From NCBI GenBank assembly GCA_022842935.1, contig JALHOP010000015.1, positions 116,962 through 180,961 of the forward strand: DNA of 64,000 nt, read 5' to 3'. Shown piece by piece: positions 41,412 through 50,080 of this stretch. Position numbers and translations under genes: made by a program. Positions within the stretch are counted from its first letter, which is position 1. The number at the start of each line of letters is the position of its first letter. Source of the stretch: Myxococcota bacterium (lineage in GTDB: Bacteria > Myxococcota > XYA12-FULL-58-9 > JALHOP01). The notes under the pieces were generated by a model. The model ran no database searches. It was not told the DNA's origin and saw only the letters and a list, made by a program, of their open reading frames with translations.

Positions 41412-42067
41412 AGCCCACTCTCTTCATCGGCAACAAGAACTACTCGTCTTGGTCGCTGCGGCCCTGGCTCGCGCTGACATGGGGCGGCATCGACTTCGAC
41501 GAGAAGGTCATTCCGCTTGGCGGCGATGGCTATGGCTCGGCCAAGAAGCCAGAGATACTGGCCGTGAGCCCGAGCGGACGCGTGCCAGCCCTGCACGTTG
41601 GCGGCACGGTGATTTGGGACTCGCTCGCCATTTGTGAGTGGGCGGCCGAGCAAAATCCCGCTCTCTGGCCAAGCGATGCAGCCGCGCGCGCGGTCTGTCG
41701 GTCCGCCGCAGCGGAGATGCATTCGGGTTTCGGCGCTCTGCGACGTGACCTCTCGATGAACATCAGGCGACGGGCCGAGCCGCGCGTTTTCGCCGCCGAT
41801 ACCTCACATGACATCACCCTAGTCGTGTCGCGCTGGGATGAGCTGCTAGCCAGGTTCGCGGCGAGCGGTCCCTATCTGTTTGGCGCCCGCAGCATCGCCG
41901 ACGCCATGTACGCGCCAGTCTGCACGCGCTTTCGCACCTATGGTGTAAAGCTCGAGGGTCGCCCCCGCGCTTACGCCGACCTGATGCTGGCCGATCCCGC
42001 CTTCCGCGCGTGGGAACAAGCGGCGATCGCGGAGACCTGGTCGATTCCCTCGACCGACGCGCTTTGA
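41408..42067 (+). CDS. Glutathione S-transferase family protein
   Basis: 219 residues. The N-terminal thioredoxin-fold part begins [20 protein letters not shown], with the SSWSLR segment typical of a zeta/beta-like GST branch. [11 protein letters not shown] and [13 protein letters not shown] (the glutathione-binding D-S-x-A-I-x-E motif) complete that domain. The helical C-terminal domain follows ([20 protein letters not shown] segment near 160). GTG 41408 overlaps the pckG stop as GTGA, so it is probably translated from the pckG message. The substrate is unknown. Confidence 0.87.
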   Translation: MKPTLFIGNKNYSSWSLRPWLALTWGGIDFDEKVIPLGGDGYGSAKKPEILAVSPSGRVPALHVGGTVIWDSLAICEWAAEQNPALWPSDAAARAVCRSAAAEMHSGFGALRRDLSMNIRRRAEPRVFAADTSHDITLVVSRWDELLARFAASGPYLFGARSIADAMYAPVCTRFRTYGVKLEGRPRAYADLMLADPAFRAWEQAAIAETWSIPSTDAL

Positions 42068-42124
42068 TCTCCGGAGCTCGTCGCCGTTGCCGAAAAGCCA
42101 GGGACTGGCGACCCTGAAGAACGC

Positions 42125-42688
42125 TTAGCGGACGAGCTTGCTCACGGTCTTGAACTCCGGCGTCCCCGCGCGCTCGAGGAGCCAGAACAAGATCGTCTCG
42201 GTAGGCGCGAGCTTGGCCCCTGCGTCGTGCATGAGGCCGAGACCGGCCTCCATGTTCGCTCGTGTGCGCGAAGCGACCGCGTCGCGGGCAACCCAGACGT
42301 CGTAACCGCGCGCAAGCAGCGAGGCTGCCGTCTGCACGACACAGATGTGCGTCTCGATGCCCGCCAAGATGACCGCCTTCGCCTTGGTGGCGCCGAGCCG
42401 CGTGGCGAACCCGGCGTTTTTCATGGCGTCGAATTCGACCTTCGGCAAGCGAGGCACGTCGTCGAGCTCCTCGGCGATGGCAGGCACGGTCGGTCCAAGG
42501 CCCTCGGGGTATTGCTCGCTCACAAGTACCGGCAGCTGCAGGAGCTTCGCCGTTTTCAGTAGCCGGCCGATGTTCGCGAGAGCCTGCGGCATGAGTGCTG
42601 CGTCCATCGCTGGCGCGAGCTTCTCTTGTACGTCGATGACAGCGAGCGCGGTGGTTGCACGATCGAGTCCGAGAGCAGTCTGCATCAT
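42125..42688 (-). CDS. Isochorismatase-family cysteine hydrolase
   Basis: 187 residues. The Asp-Lys-Cys catalytic triad is visible: Asp19 (AVIDVQEKL), Lys83 (LPKVEF) and Cys116 (GIETHICVVQTA). The family hydrolyses amides and ethers such as nicotinamide, ureidoacrylate or isochorismate. The HICVVQTA context matches the YcaC-like/MycI-type generic hydrolases more than true EntB. No partner pathway genes are adjacent. An eroded SDR remnant lies immediately upstream on the same strand. Confidence 0.88.
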   Translation of the reverse strand: MMQTALGLDRATTALAVIDVQEKLAPAMDAALMPQALANIGRLLKTAKLLQLPVLVSEQYPEGLGPTVPAIAEELDDVPRLPKVEFDAMKNAGFATRLGATKAKAVILAGIETHICVVQTAASLLARGYDVWVARDAVASRTRANMEAGLGLMHDAGAKLAPTETILFWLLERAGTPEFKTVSKLVR

Positions 42689-42706
42689 GTTTTTCGGTTC
42701 ACGCCT

Positions 42707-42790
42707 TCAGGCCGCGAATGTTTTGGCGTGCGCCCGATGCCCCTTCGAAGCCCCTGTAATCAATACAACTTTGCCAGTAAGTGTGGTCAT
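42707..42790 (-). pseudogene. Eroded short-chain dehydrogenase N-terminal remnant
   Basis: A 27-codon frame begins MTTLTGKVVLITGASKG, the unmistakable N-terminus of an SDR (beta1 plus TGxxxGxG). The glycine motif is then scrambled: a GGGG run shifts the frame so that GIGR is read only in another frame. A stop follows at TGA, where SDRs would continue for over 200 residues. Base composition is more AT-rich than the neighbours. The rest of the gene is absent; the isochorismatase gene starts 18 bp further on. It is a truncated pseudogene, possibly brought in by transfer near the tRNA. Confidence 0.7.
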
Positions 42791-42910
42791 TACTTCTGAT
42801 CTCCGGTTCTCTCGTAGTCCCGAATTACTGCACTCAGGTGTCGGACTGCACAACGCAAGGTTTGCAGTTGACAAAGCGACCGGGGCCATGACATTCACGC
42901 CCCTCGCTGA

Positions 42911-42985
<75 letters not shown>

Positions 42986-43000
42986 TCTTCGAATGTTCTG

Positions 43001-43041
43001 ATGCCCGGTCGGCGCTCGCGTTGGCCGGGCATTTTCGTTTT
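43001..43041 (+). terminator. Intrinsic terminator of tRNA-Gly
   Basis: ATGCCCGG (43001-43008) pairs perfectly with CCGGGCAT (43025-43032) and is followed by TTTCGTTTT. This classical Rho-independent terminator lies 15 bp after the tRNA. Confidence 0.85.
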
Positions 43042-43117
43042 GGTCGATGGCCCGCACGCTTGTGCCGAGGCCAGGTGATTGTTCGATGTCGCCCATCATG
43101 CGAGAACGCTACTCGCC

Positions 43118-43702
43118 ATGAGCTCACCGCTGCTACGATCGACGCGCGAACTGCTCGGAAAGCACGCGCCCTTCGACGATAACGAAGCCCGGCACCTCCA
43201 AGCCATGCATCGCCTGGCGGCCGCAGGTCCAGAGATCTTCACGCGCTCGCACTACGAGCCCGGTCATTTCACGGCGAGCGCGTTCGTCGTGTCTCCGACC
43301 GGCGACGCTGTGCTGCTCGTCCATCACCCCAAGCTCGAGCGCTGGCTGCAGCCGGGTGGTCACGTCGAGGCCCACGACGAAAACCTGCTGAAAGCAGCAC
43401 GCCGCGAAGCCGTCGAGGAGACGGGCATCACCAACATGGCACTCATTGGCGATGGGATCTTCGACGTCGACGTTCACGTCATCCCCGCCCGCAAAGACGA
43501 GCCAGAACACCGGCACTTCGACGTGCGGTTTTTGTTCCGGGCTGGAACACGCGAGCTCAACCTCGAAGAAGGTATCCAGGGAGCTCATTGGGTGCCGCTC
43601 TACGAGGTCACCGTCGAGAACAGTGATAGCTCTGTTGCCCGGGCGGTGGCGAAGCTCCTGCACGAGGACAGCGCGATGGCGCGGCTACTCGACCCCGCCT
43701 AG
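43118..43702 (+). CDS. Nudix hydrolase
   Basis: 194 residues. The Nudix box starts at Gly80-Gly81 (PGGHVEAHDENLL) and continues AARREAVEETGI. Spacing between the first glycine and the REAVEE helix has one extra residue and an Asp in the usual Glu position, a variant known in GGHVE-type Nudix proteins. Sites HFTASAFVVSP and EEGIQGAHWVPL frame the fold. ATG 43118 is preferred; an in-frame ATG at 43079 would add 13 residues next to the tRNA terminator. Probably a nucleotide-derivative pyrophosphatase of unknown substrate; monocistronic. Confidence 0.83.
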   Translation: MSSPLLRSTRELLGKHAPFDDNEARHLQAMHRLAAAGPEIFTRSHYEPGHFTASAFVVSPTGDAVLLVHHPKLERWLQPGGHVEAHDENLLKAARREAVEETGITNMALIGDGIFDVDVHVIPARKDEPEHRHFDVRFLFRAGTRELNLEEGIQGAHWVPLYEVTVENSDSSVARAVAKLLHEDSAMARLLDPA

Positions 43703-43785
43703 CTTGCGTGTGCGCAAGTCGACGAAGGGAGGAACAACGTCTCGACAGCGCGTAGGCGAGCGGCCAAACTCTCTTGCGAGGTGTC

Positions 43786-44835
43786 ATGGCTATCTCGACT
43801 CCGCTCCGTCCCGTCGCGCAAGAGCCAGAAAACAGTGAAGCGCGCGCCGCCAGTGTCCGAAGCGGGAGCAAGGCATCGCGCTCGCCGGAATGGGCGCAGG
43901 TTCGAAGTCGCGTCACCGCCGCCATCGAAGCGGTCGGCACGGTGCTCAAGGGCAACAATCAAGCAATCGAGCTCACCATCGCTGCCCTATTGGCACGCGG
44001 CCACGTACTCCTCGAGGACGTCCCGGGGGTCGGCAAGACAACGCTCGCGCGCGCAATCGCCAAGGTCTTGGGCTCGTCGTTCTCACGCATTCAGTTCACC
44101 TCCGATTTGCTCCCGAGCGACGTGCTCGGGGTTCAAGTACTCGACCAAGCGCGAGGCACATTCAACTTCAAGCGCGGACCTGTGTTCGCACAGGTCGTTT
44201 TAGCGGACGAAATCAATCGGGCATCTCCTAAGACGCAGTCGGCGATGCTCGAAGCCATGGCCGACCGCCAGGTCACCATCGACGACCAGAGCTACCAACT
44301 CGAGGCGCCGTTCATTGTCCTGGCCACGCAGAATCCGACCGAGCACCACGGCGCCTATCCGCTCCCCGAAAGTCAGCTCGACCGATTCCTCGTCTGCACC
44401 GGACTTGGCTATCCCCCGGCGGCGGATGAGCGCGCGCTGCTGTTGGCGCCGCGCGCACCAGAGACCGCCATGCAGCAACTACAACCGCTCTTCGACCCAG
44501 TCCGCGTGTTGCAGGCACAAGAGTGCGTCGATAGCGTCGTCCTGTCACCCGCCATAGCGGACTACATCTTGGCTCTCGTACAAACGACGCGGGTCCACCC
44601 CGACATCGTGCTCGGCTGCTCGCCGCGCGGCGCCTTGGCGTTCGCGGCTGCCTCGCGTGCCTGGGCATTCGTGCGCGGCCGTGACTACGTCATCCCCGAC
44701 GACGTGAAGGTCTTGGCCCCAGCGGTGCTCGCACACCGCATCATGGTCTCGGGGGCACGAGGAGCTTCGCGAACAAGGCATCAAGCGGTCGCCGTGGTCG
44801 ACGAGCTCGTCTCGCAGGTACCCGTCCCCCGGTGA
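43786..44835 (+). CDS. MoxR-family AAA+ ATPase
   Basis: 349 residues. Walker [15 protein letters not shown] lies near residue 78. Walker [16 protein letters not shown] and [23 protein letters not shown] are the hallmarks of MoxR (AAA_3). GAGG 5 bp before ATG 43786 decides the start over 43774. MoxR ATPases act as chaperone-like partners of VWA or DUF58 proteins. It overlaps the DUF58 gene (GTGA). The conserved VVLADE segment is encoded with a near-copy of the dispersed palindrome (TTTTAGCGGAC at about 44199), including a rare TTA codon. Confidence 0.93.
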   Translation: MAISTPLRPVAQEPENSEARAASVRSGSKASRSPEWAQVRSRVTAAIEAVGTVLKGNNQAIELTIAALLARGHVLLEDVPGVGKTTLARAIAKVLGSSFSRIQFTSDLLPSDVLGVQVLDQARGTFNFKRGPVFAQVVLADEINRASPKTQSAMLEAMADRQVTIDDQSYQLEAPFIVLATQNPTEHHGAYPLPESQLDRFLVCTGLGYPPAADERALLLAPRAPETAMQQLQPLFDPVRVLQAQECVDSVVLSPAIADYILALVQTTRVHPDIVLGCSPRGALAFAAASRAWAFVRGRDYVIPDDVKVLAPAVLAHRIMVSGARGASRTRHQAVAVVDELVSQVPVPR

Positions 44836-45914
44836 AACTCGCGGCCCTGTGGCGACGTCTTTGGCGCAACGCGCCCAGGCAGCTGCGCTTCACGCGCGCT
44901 GGGCGGGTGGTCGTCGGTCTAGCCTTGGCCACTGGCTTTGCGGCCATCAACACCGGCAACAATCTCTTGTTCCTCGCCTGGGGGCTCGTCCTATCGGGTA
45001 TCGTGGTCTCCGGGGTACTCTCCGAGCTAGCGCTGCGCGGTCTGTCGGTGGATGCGTTGCTGCCCAAAGACGCGCGCTCTCACGTTCCGTTCGCCCTACC
45101 AGTACGTCTCACCAATGGTGCGCGGCGCTTCGCGGCACTGGGTCTCGATGTGCGAGCGCGCCTCGTCGCGCCCGACGGCAGCCACGAAGTAGCCAACGCG
45201 CCTTTCGTCTTGCGCTTGTCGGCGGGTGCCTCGCAGGAAGCCCTCGCACGAGCAACTCTCGCGCGACGAGGGAAATACACGGTCGACGAAATCGTGGTCG
45301 AGACCATGTATCCGTTCGGCTTCTTCGTGAAGGCGCGTCCGTTCAAGCGGATCCCTCCTCCCGCATTCTGGGTGGCTCCGCGCGCGGTCGATGTCCGAGA
45401 GCTCGCGGTCGAGGTAGCGGGCCGCCGGGGCAGCGCAGCGGCCAACGTCCCAGGCGCGGGTGAAGACTACTTCGCCATGCGCGCGTTTCGTGTTGGCGAC
45501 GACCTCCGCCGTATCAAGTGGCGACGGTCTGCAAAGGCTGGTCGCTGGCTGGTCGCCGAAAACGAGGCCATCGCCGGTCACGACGTGGTCATCGACCTGG
45601 TGCTCGGCCGCCGCGCCGACAGCGATGAGGTAGAGCTCGCCATTGCGACCGCGGGGAGCCTCGCGGAAGCCCTGCTCGAGTTGGGTACTCGCGTGGGCCT
45701 ACGCGGACCGGGCACGACCATCGCAAGCGACGTTGGCCCTGGTCACGCCTGGACGATCCTGCGCTCCTTGGCGGCGCTCGACCCCCAACAGCCCGGCATG
45801 GGCGGTGTCGTCAGCCGCTCGACCACGCTGATCGCTGTCTGTGCGGGTGATGTGGCGGTCAGCGCCGACCACGTTGTGCGCGTTGGCGGAGCGCTCGAGG
45901 ACCAGGTGGCATGA
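44832..45914 (+). CDS. DUF58 domain-containing membrane protein
   Basis: 360 residues. Two closely spaced N-terminal transmembrane helices (about 25-42 and 45-65) precede a periplasm-facing beta-rich region. The DUF58 signature VGDDLRRIKWRRSAKAGRWLVAENE follows near 218-243. DUF58 is a VWA-related domain that partners MoxR. GTG 44832 overlaps moxR as GTGA, and the stop overlaps the transglutaminase start (ATGA at 45911-45914). This MoxR-DUF58-TGase trio is typical of peptidoglycan/envelope-related operons, though the specific role is unproven. Confidence 0.9.
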   Translation: MKLAALWRRLWRNAPRQLRFTRAGRVVVGLALATGFAAINTGNNLLFLAWGLVLSGIVVSGVLSELALRGLSVDALLPKDARSHVPFALPVRLTNGARRFAALGLDVRARLVAPDGSHEVANAPFVLRLSAGASQEALARATLARRGKYTVDEIVVETMYPFGFFVKARPFKRIPPPAFWVAPRAVDVRELAVEVAGRRGSAAANVPGAGEDYFAMRAFRVGDDLRRIKWRRSAKAGRWLVAENEAIAGHDVVIDLVLGRRADSDEVELAIATAGSLAEALLELGTRVGLRGPGTTIASDVGPGHAWTILRSLAALDPQQPGMGGVVSRSTTLIAVCAGDVAVSADHVVRVGGALEDQVA

Positions 45915-47977
45915 GCCTGGGCTTTGCTTACGTGATCGGGTTCGTCCTCGCGACGACCACCGCGCTCCTGACCCTGCTTGCAGCCAACCAGCTCCCGTTG
46001 TGGATGTGGCTTGCGGTCTTCGTACCTGCGGTCTCGGCGACATTGCAGCTGCGCGGCCGCAGCGCGCCTACCTGGGCTGGCACGCTGGTCGGTGGTCTCG
46101 CCATCGTCTACGCGGCCGTCACTTTGCAGAGCCTTGGCCTCGAGGCGCTGCTCCCTGCGTCCTCGGGCGCTCTCGTCGGTATCTTCCTCGCGCGCATCAT
46201 CACGCGGCGGACCTTGAAGCACGACCTGCAGGCGCTGCTTGTTTCGCTGCTCGTGGTGATCGCAGGGGCCGGCATGAACAACGGTGTAAGCTATGGAGCG
46301 TCATTCGTTGCCTACGCCGTCAGTATCGTCTGGGCGCTCGTCACCCGACAGCTCGTCGAAGGCGCAGAGCGCGAGGCCGCTCTTCCATTCGGCGCCAAAC
46401 TCGAGGTGACGCTTGCGCGCCGCGACATCGTGACGCCCGTTTTTTTCGGCGCGAGCGCCATGGTGAGTCTCGTCGTCCTGCTCTCGACGACCCTGCTCTT
46501 CGTTCTGTTTCCCCGTGTCGGTCTCGGCAGCTTCAGGCTCGGGCAACAGGGAGGCTTACCCGCAGCGGTATCGCTACGCGGCTCGCCCATGGCGCGCGGT
46601 ACCGGTGCCGTGGTCGCACGGGTGAAGGGCATCTCGTTCGCGCAATTTGAACAGGGTTTGTATCTGCGCGCGGCCACCTACGACCGAATGAACCGTGACG
46701 GTTTCGCCCGCAACGAGGGTTTGGTGGTGATGGGAGCGCCACCCGTTACCCAGATCGCGCATCGCACCGACTCGCGCCTCTACGAGGTCTTCATGCAGCC
46801 CGTCGCAGACAATCGCTTGCTGGTACTCGGGCCGGTGCAGAGTCTGACGCTACTGGGCGGTGGCGGCGCCAACCCGTCGATGAGCACGCGCGTCATCAGC
46901 TTGCGACCGAATGGCGAGGTTGACGCCGTGACGAGCGGCCCCATCCGCTACGCCGTCGCCGGCCCCACCAGCTTGAGCGCACTCGACGCTAACGACCTGC
47001 CGACCGCACCGCTCGACGTCGACGCCATGGCGCCGTGGCTCATGTTGCCGGACGATCTCGACCCCCGCGTCGTCGATCTCGCCCGCGCGACAGTCGGCAA
47101 CGCGACCACACCGTCCGCTAAAGCGGCATCCCTGCGCAGTTTCCTACGGGGCTTCGCTTACACGCTGGACTTGCCCAATGGTCGAGCTAATGACCCCCTG
47201 AGTGCGTTTCTTTTCGACGACCGACGTGGTCATTGTGAGTACTTCGCGACGGCCCTCGCGGCCTTGTTGCGCGCGAGTGGCGTGCCAGCGCGCGTCGTAG
47301 GCGGCTTTCAGGGCGGCGCATGGGACTGGGATAGCCAGGTCGCCGTGTTCACGGCCGACAATGCGCACGCTTGGGTCGAGTGGTACGCAGAGGGCGCCGG
47401 CTGGATCCTCGACGACGCAACTCCCCCTGGTGATCGCGGTCAAGCGCAGCTCTCGGGCCTCGCCGCGATGCTCGAGCGCGTCCGCCGCAACTGGGACGAC
47501 TACGTTCTCGACTACGGCCTTTCGCAGCAGTTCCAGATCTTCTCGCAGGTCACCCAAAGCGTACGCAGCTTGCCGGTCGAGCTCCCCCGACTTGCCGACA
47601 AAAAGACGCTCGCCGGCATCGTCGCCTGCTGCGTGGGAGTCGTCGCCGCGGCTTGGCTATGGCAGCGACGCCGACGAAGCGACCGCCGCCGTGTCCACCC
47701 GCTAGCCGTTGCGCTGCAGCGGACGATCGCCCAGGTCATCGGCGAGCCGCTCCCGGTCACGCGTACCTTGCGCGATGGCGTCGACCAAGCGACTCACGAG
47801 CTCGGTGCCGACCACGAGCTAGCTCGCGCGCTCGCCATGGCGCTCGTTGTCTACGAGCGCCAGCGATTCGGCCTCGTAAGGGGTGGACTCGACGATACGC
47901 CCCGCGCCATTCGCGCGCTGCGCTCGGCACGTCGCCGCGCTCCCCTCAAAGGTTCGGAACGACCAAGCGCACGGTGA
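45911..47977 (+). CDS. tgpA: Transglutaminase-like membrane protein (TgpA type)
   Basis: 688 residues. About six N-terminal transmembrane helices lie within residues 1-200 (the last near 172-196). A large periplasmic domain carries the transglutaminase-like core: RRGHCEYFATALAALLRASG with Cys442, HAWVEWY with His486 and WILDDATPP with Asp501/502. A last transmembrane helix lies near 561-580. A cytoplasmic DUF4129-like tail follows (TLRDGVDQATHELG…VYERQRFG). This matches TgpA of Pseudomonas, an essential periplasmic-TGase protein. Its 3' end overlaps the convergent FecR gene by 32 bp. It contains an exact CCGCTAAAGCGG palindrome at 47115. Confidence 0.9.
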   Translation: MSLGFAYVIGFVLATTTALLTLLAANQLPLWMWLAVFVPAVSATLQLRGRSAPTWAGTLVGGLAIVYAAVTLQSLGLEALLPASSGALVGIFLARIITRRTLKHDLQALLVSLLVVIAGAGMNNGVSYGASFVAYAVSIVWALVTRQLVEGAEREAALPFGAKLEVTLARRDIVTPVFFGASAMVSLVVLLSTTLLFVLFPRVGLGSFRLGQQGGLPAAVSLRGSPMARGTGAVVARVKGISFAQFEQGLYLRAATYDRMNRDGFARNEGLVVMGAPPVTQIAHRTDSRLYEVFMQPVADNRLLVLGPVQSLTLLGGGGANPSMSTRVISLRPNGEVDAVTSGPIRYAVAGPTSLSALDANDLPTAPLDVDAMAPWLMLPDDLDPRVVDLARATVGNATTPSAKAASLRSFLRGFAYTLDLPNGRANDPLSAFLFDDRRGHCEYFATALAALLRASGVPARVVGGFQGGAWDWDSQVAVFTADNAHAWVEWYAEGAGWILDDATPPGDRGQAQLSGLAAMLERVRRNWDDYVLDYGLSQQFQIFSQVTQSVRSLPVELPRLADKKTLAGIVACCVGVVAAAWLWQRRRRSDRRRVHPLAVALQRTIAQVIGEPLPVTRTLRDGVDQATHELGADHELARALAMALVVYERQRFGLVRGGLDDTPRAIRALRSARRRAPLKGSERPSAR
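47115..47126. repeat. CCGCT-AA-AGCGG dispersed palindrome (exact copy, inside tgpA)
   Basis: Exact CCGCTAAAGCGG, preceded by GT so that the left arm is GTCCGCT. It encodes S-A-K-A in tgpA. Confidence 0.6.
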
Positions 47978-48710
47978 CACTGGCATCGCCGCCAAAGCTG
48001 TCGGTCGGGCGCCCAGCGGGCTGCAGATCGTCGACCGGGTCGTCCGGTCCGACGAGCGTATCGCGGAACGGCTCACGGCTCACGTCGATGGTCGGGTCGG
48101 TTTCGGCAAGGAGGTTCGTCACGCCACCGCCGACCTTCGCCCGCATCGCGGCGAGCGCCCCCGAGCCAAGCGAGCTCGTCGGCGATAACGTACCGTTCTG
48201 GAAGCTGCCAGCCGCACCCGAGCCGTCGAGGTCGAGCGAACCACCACCGCCTTGGATGGTGATGGCGCCGTGATCGACCACGAACTGGTCCTGTTTGCCA
48301 TCGGTCTCCACGAAGAACGCCGTGCCACGTACGCCAGCGACGGCGTTGTCGGTCTGCACCTCGAAGCGGGCGTCATCGCCAAACAGCTTGGTGACCTTGG
48401 CCCAGAGTCGGCCCACCGTGACCTTGATGGTCTCCTTACGGGCGGCAGCCGGATCGCCACGGGTGAGCGAGGCGACCTCGACCCTCGTGTTGGCGCCGAG
48501 CCGGATAAGCGTGCCGCTGGGCAAGCGCAGGCTACAACGGCCGTCGTCGCCAGTCGCGATGACGGTCCCCAGGGGGACTTCGGTGAAGCGGTCGAGGGGG
48601 GCCACGGCCTGCCCCGAGACGAGCTCGACCTTGCCAACGACCTGGATGACGCGAGCGGTGACTGGCGTCTGAGCGAAGAGGAGGTGCGTGATGAGTACTA
48701 GCGTCGTCAT
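47946..48710 (-). CDS. FecR domain-containing exported protein
   Basis: 254 residues. A short N-terminal signal-like segment (MTTLVLITHLLFAQ) is followed by a FecR domain (about 40-150): GRCSLRLPSGTLIRLGANTRV, GRLWAKVTKLFGDDARFEVQTDNAVAGVRGTAF, then VDHGAITI. The C-terminal part is low-complexity Gly/Ser/Asp. Unlike sigma-regulatory FecR it has no adjacent ECF sigma factor. Stand-alone periplasmic FecR proteins beside outer-membrane barrels are common in Myxococcota. It lies 11 bp downstream of the TPR/barrel gene, so probably in one operon. Confidence 0.88.
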   Translation of the reverse strand: MTTLVLITHLLFAQTPVTARVIQVVGKVELVSGQAVAPLDRFTEVPLGTVIATGDDGRCSLRLPSGTLIRLGANTRVEVASLTRGDPAAARKETIKVTVGRLWAKVTKLFGDDARFEVQTDNAVAGVRGTAFFVETDGKQDQFVVDHGAITIQGGGGSLDLDGSGAAGSFQNGTLSPTSSLGSGALAAMRAKVGGGVTNLLAETDPTIDVSREPFRDTLVGPDDPVDDLQPAGRPTDSFGGDASVTVRLVVPNL

Positions 48711-48721
48711 GTCGTCGGTCC

Positions 48722-50005
48722 TTACAGGTACCAGAAGCGCACGCCGGCGCTCACCACATGGCGGTTGAACGTGCGGGCGTCACGATCTGAGACGTTGCGC
48801 GTGAACCCGTATTCGGCGTGCAGCTCGAAAACATCGAAGCCGTAGCGTGCGCCAATCTCGGTGCGGAAGGTTTTCTCGCCGATGTCACCCGCGTCGAAAG
48901 AGCGCCAAGCAGCCTCGCCGAGCCCAAAGGCCGACAGACTTCCAGCCACAGGCACCCAGGCGTAAGCGAAACCCGCGAGCTCCTTGAAGTCGACCAGGGC
49001 TTGCGCGTCGTTGTCGCTCGCCTTGTTGATCGAGCCGCGTACGTCGACGATGAGCTGCACGGGAGCAAGGCGCATGGTGTCCCGCAGCGCGAGCTCGTAG
49101 GTCACGTTGTCCGGGCCAGCGACAGTCACGCCGTCGGCGGTGTCGCGGTACTCGACGCCGCCCAGGAAGCGGAACACGTGACGCCCCGTGGCCCGGGCGG
49201 CCCAGACGCTTGGTGCGAGTAAGCGCTGGACGTGCTGGCTGAAGCTATCGACGAAGATCTCGGTGTAGCGCATATCGAGTGCGAGCTGGAACGCGCCAAG
49301 CCGGTGCTGACCCTGAGCAATCAACCCGATGGTCGAAGGCACCACACCGTGCAAGGCGTCGTCTCCGTCGGTGCTGGTCTGGTTGGTGACACGTGCAAGC
49401 AGCGTGAACGGCCGCGCGCCCTGCATCTGGGTGGCGCGTCCGTAGGTGATGCCGCCTACCGCTTCGACATCGATAGTCGGCGTGCTGCGATCAACCGCCG
49501 CCGGCACCTGGCTCGACGCAAGCTGCACGTTCGAGTTGTAGGTCATGCCGAGACCAAGACGTGCAAGAGGTCGTAAGCCTCCAGTGTCGGTACCGCGAAT
49601 GTCGTCTCCAGCGGACAAGCGAGCGCGCGCATCGAGCGCCTCGGCGCGCTGCGGGTCGCGGGCAACCAAGGCGTTGAGCGTTGCGCTAGCGGCGTCGCGC
49701 TGGCCAATCTCCGCTTGTGCCAAAGCGAGCTCGTAGCGTGCATCGTCGTCATCGGGATCGAGCCCCAAGAGTCGCGCAAGGTGCGTTGCAGCCACCTCGG
49801 GCTCACCCGCCTTGCGTGCCAGCCGCGCCGCAGCGAGGAGCGCGTCTGGGTTGTCCCCGTCGACGGACAATGCAGAGTCAACCTCGGCGCGCGCTTTCGC
49901 GATGTCACCTTTGGCGTAGGCGATCTGCGCGGCGTCGAGCCGTGCTTGCGCATCGTCGGCTGGGGCCGAAAGCAACGAGGAAAGAACGAGGGTGAGCAAG
50001 GACAT
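48722..50005 (-). CDS. TPR-plus-beta-barrel outer-membrane protein
   Basis: 427 residues. Signal peptide (MSLLTLVLSSLLSA), then three TPR-like hairpins at about 17-135 (ARLDAAQIAYAKGDIAKARAE, NPDALLAAARLARKAGEPE, ARYELALAQAEIGQRDAA). From about 155 the sequence becomes amphipathic beta strands with aromatic endings (RLGLGMTYNSNVQLA, LHAEYGFTRNVSDRD, HVVSAGVRFWYL). The last residues fit a barrel C-terminus. It resembles TPR-barrel proteins used in polysaccharide or lipoprotein export, but no specific family is named. ATG 50005; FecR follows 11 bp later. Confidence 0.8.
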   Translation of the reverse strand: MSLLTLVLSSLLSAPADDAQARLDAAQIAYAKGDIAKARAEVDSALSVDGDNPDALLAAARLARKAGEPEVAATHLARLLGLDPDDDDARYELALAQAEIGQRDAASATLNALVARDPQRAEALDARARLSAGDDIRGTDTGGLRPLARLGLGMTYNSNVQLASSQVPAAVDRSTPTIDVEAVGGITYGRATQMQGARPFTLLARVTNQTSTDGDDALHGVVPSTIGLIAQGQHRLGAFQLALDMRYTEIFVDSFSQHVQRLLAPSVWAARATGRHVFRFLGGVEYRDTADGVTVAGPDNVTYELALRDTMRLAPVQLIVDVRGSINKASDNDAQALVDFKELAGFAYAWVPVAGSLSAFGLGEAAWRSFDAGDIGEKTFRTEIGARYGFDVFELHAEYGFTRNVSDRDARTFNRHVVSAGVRFWYL

Positions 50006-50080
50006 GGGGCGCAGAGCTATTACACGACGGGTACGTCTTCTCAAAGCCCGCCCATCGACGTACGCTCTGCTCGAGGACAC

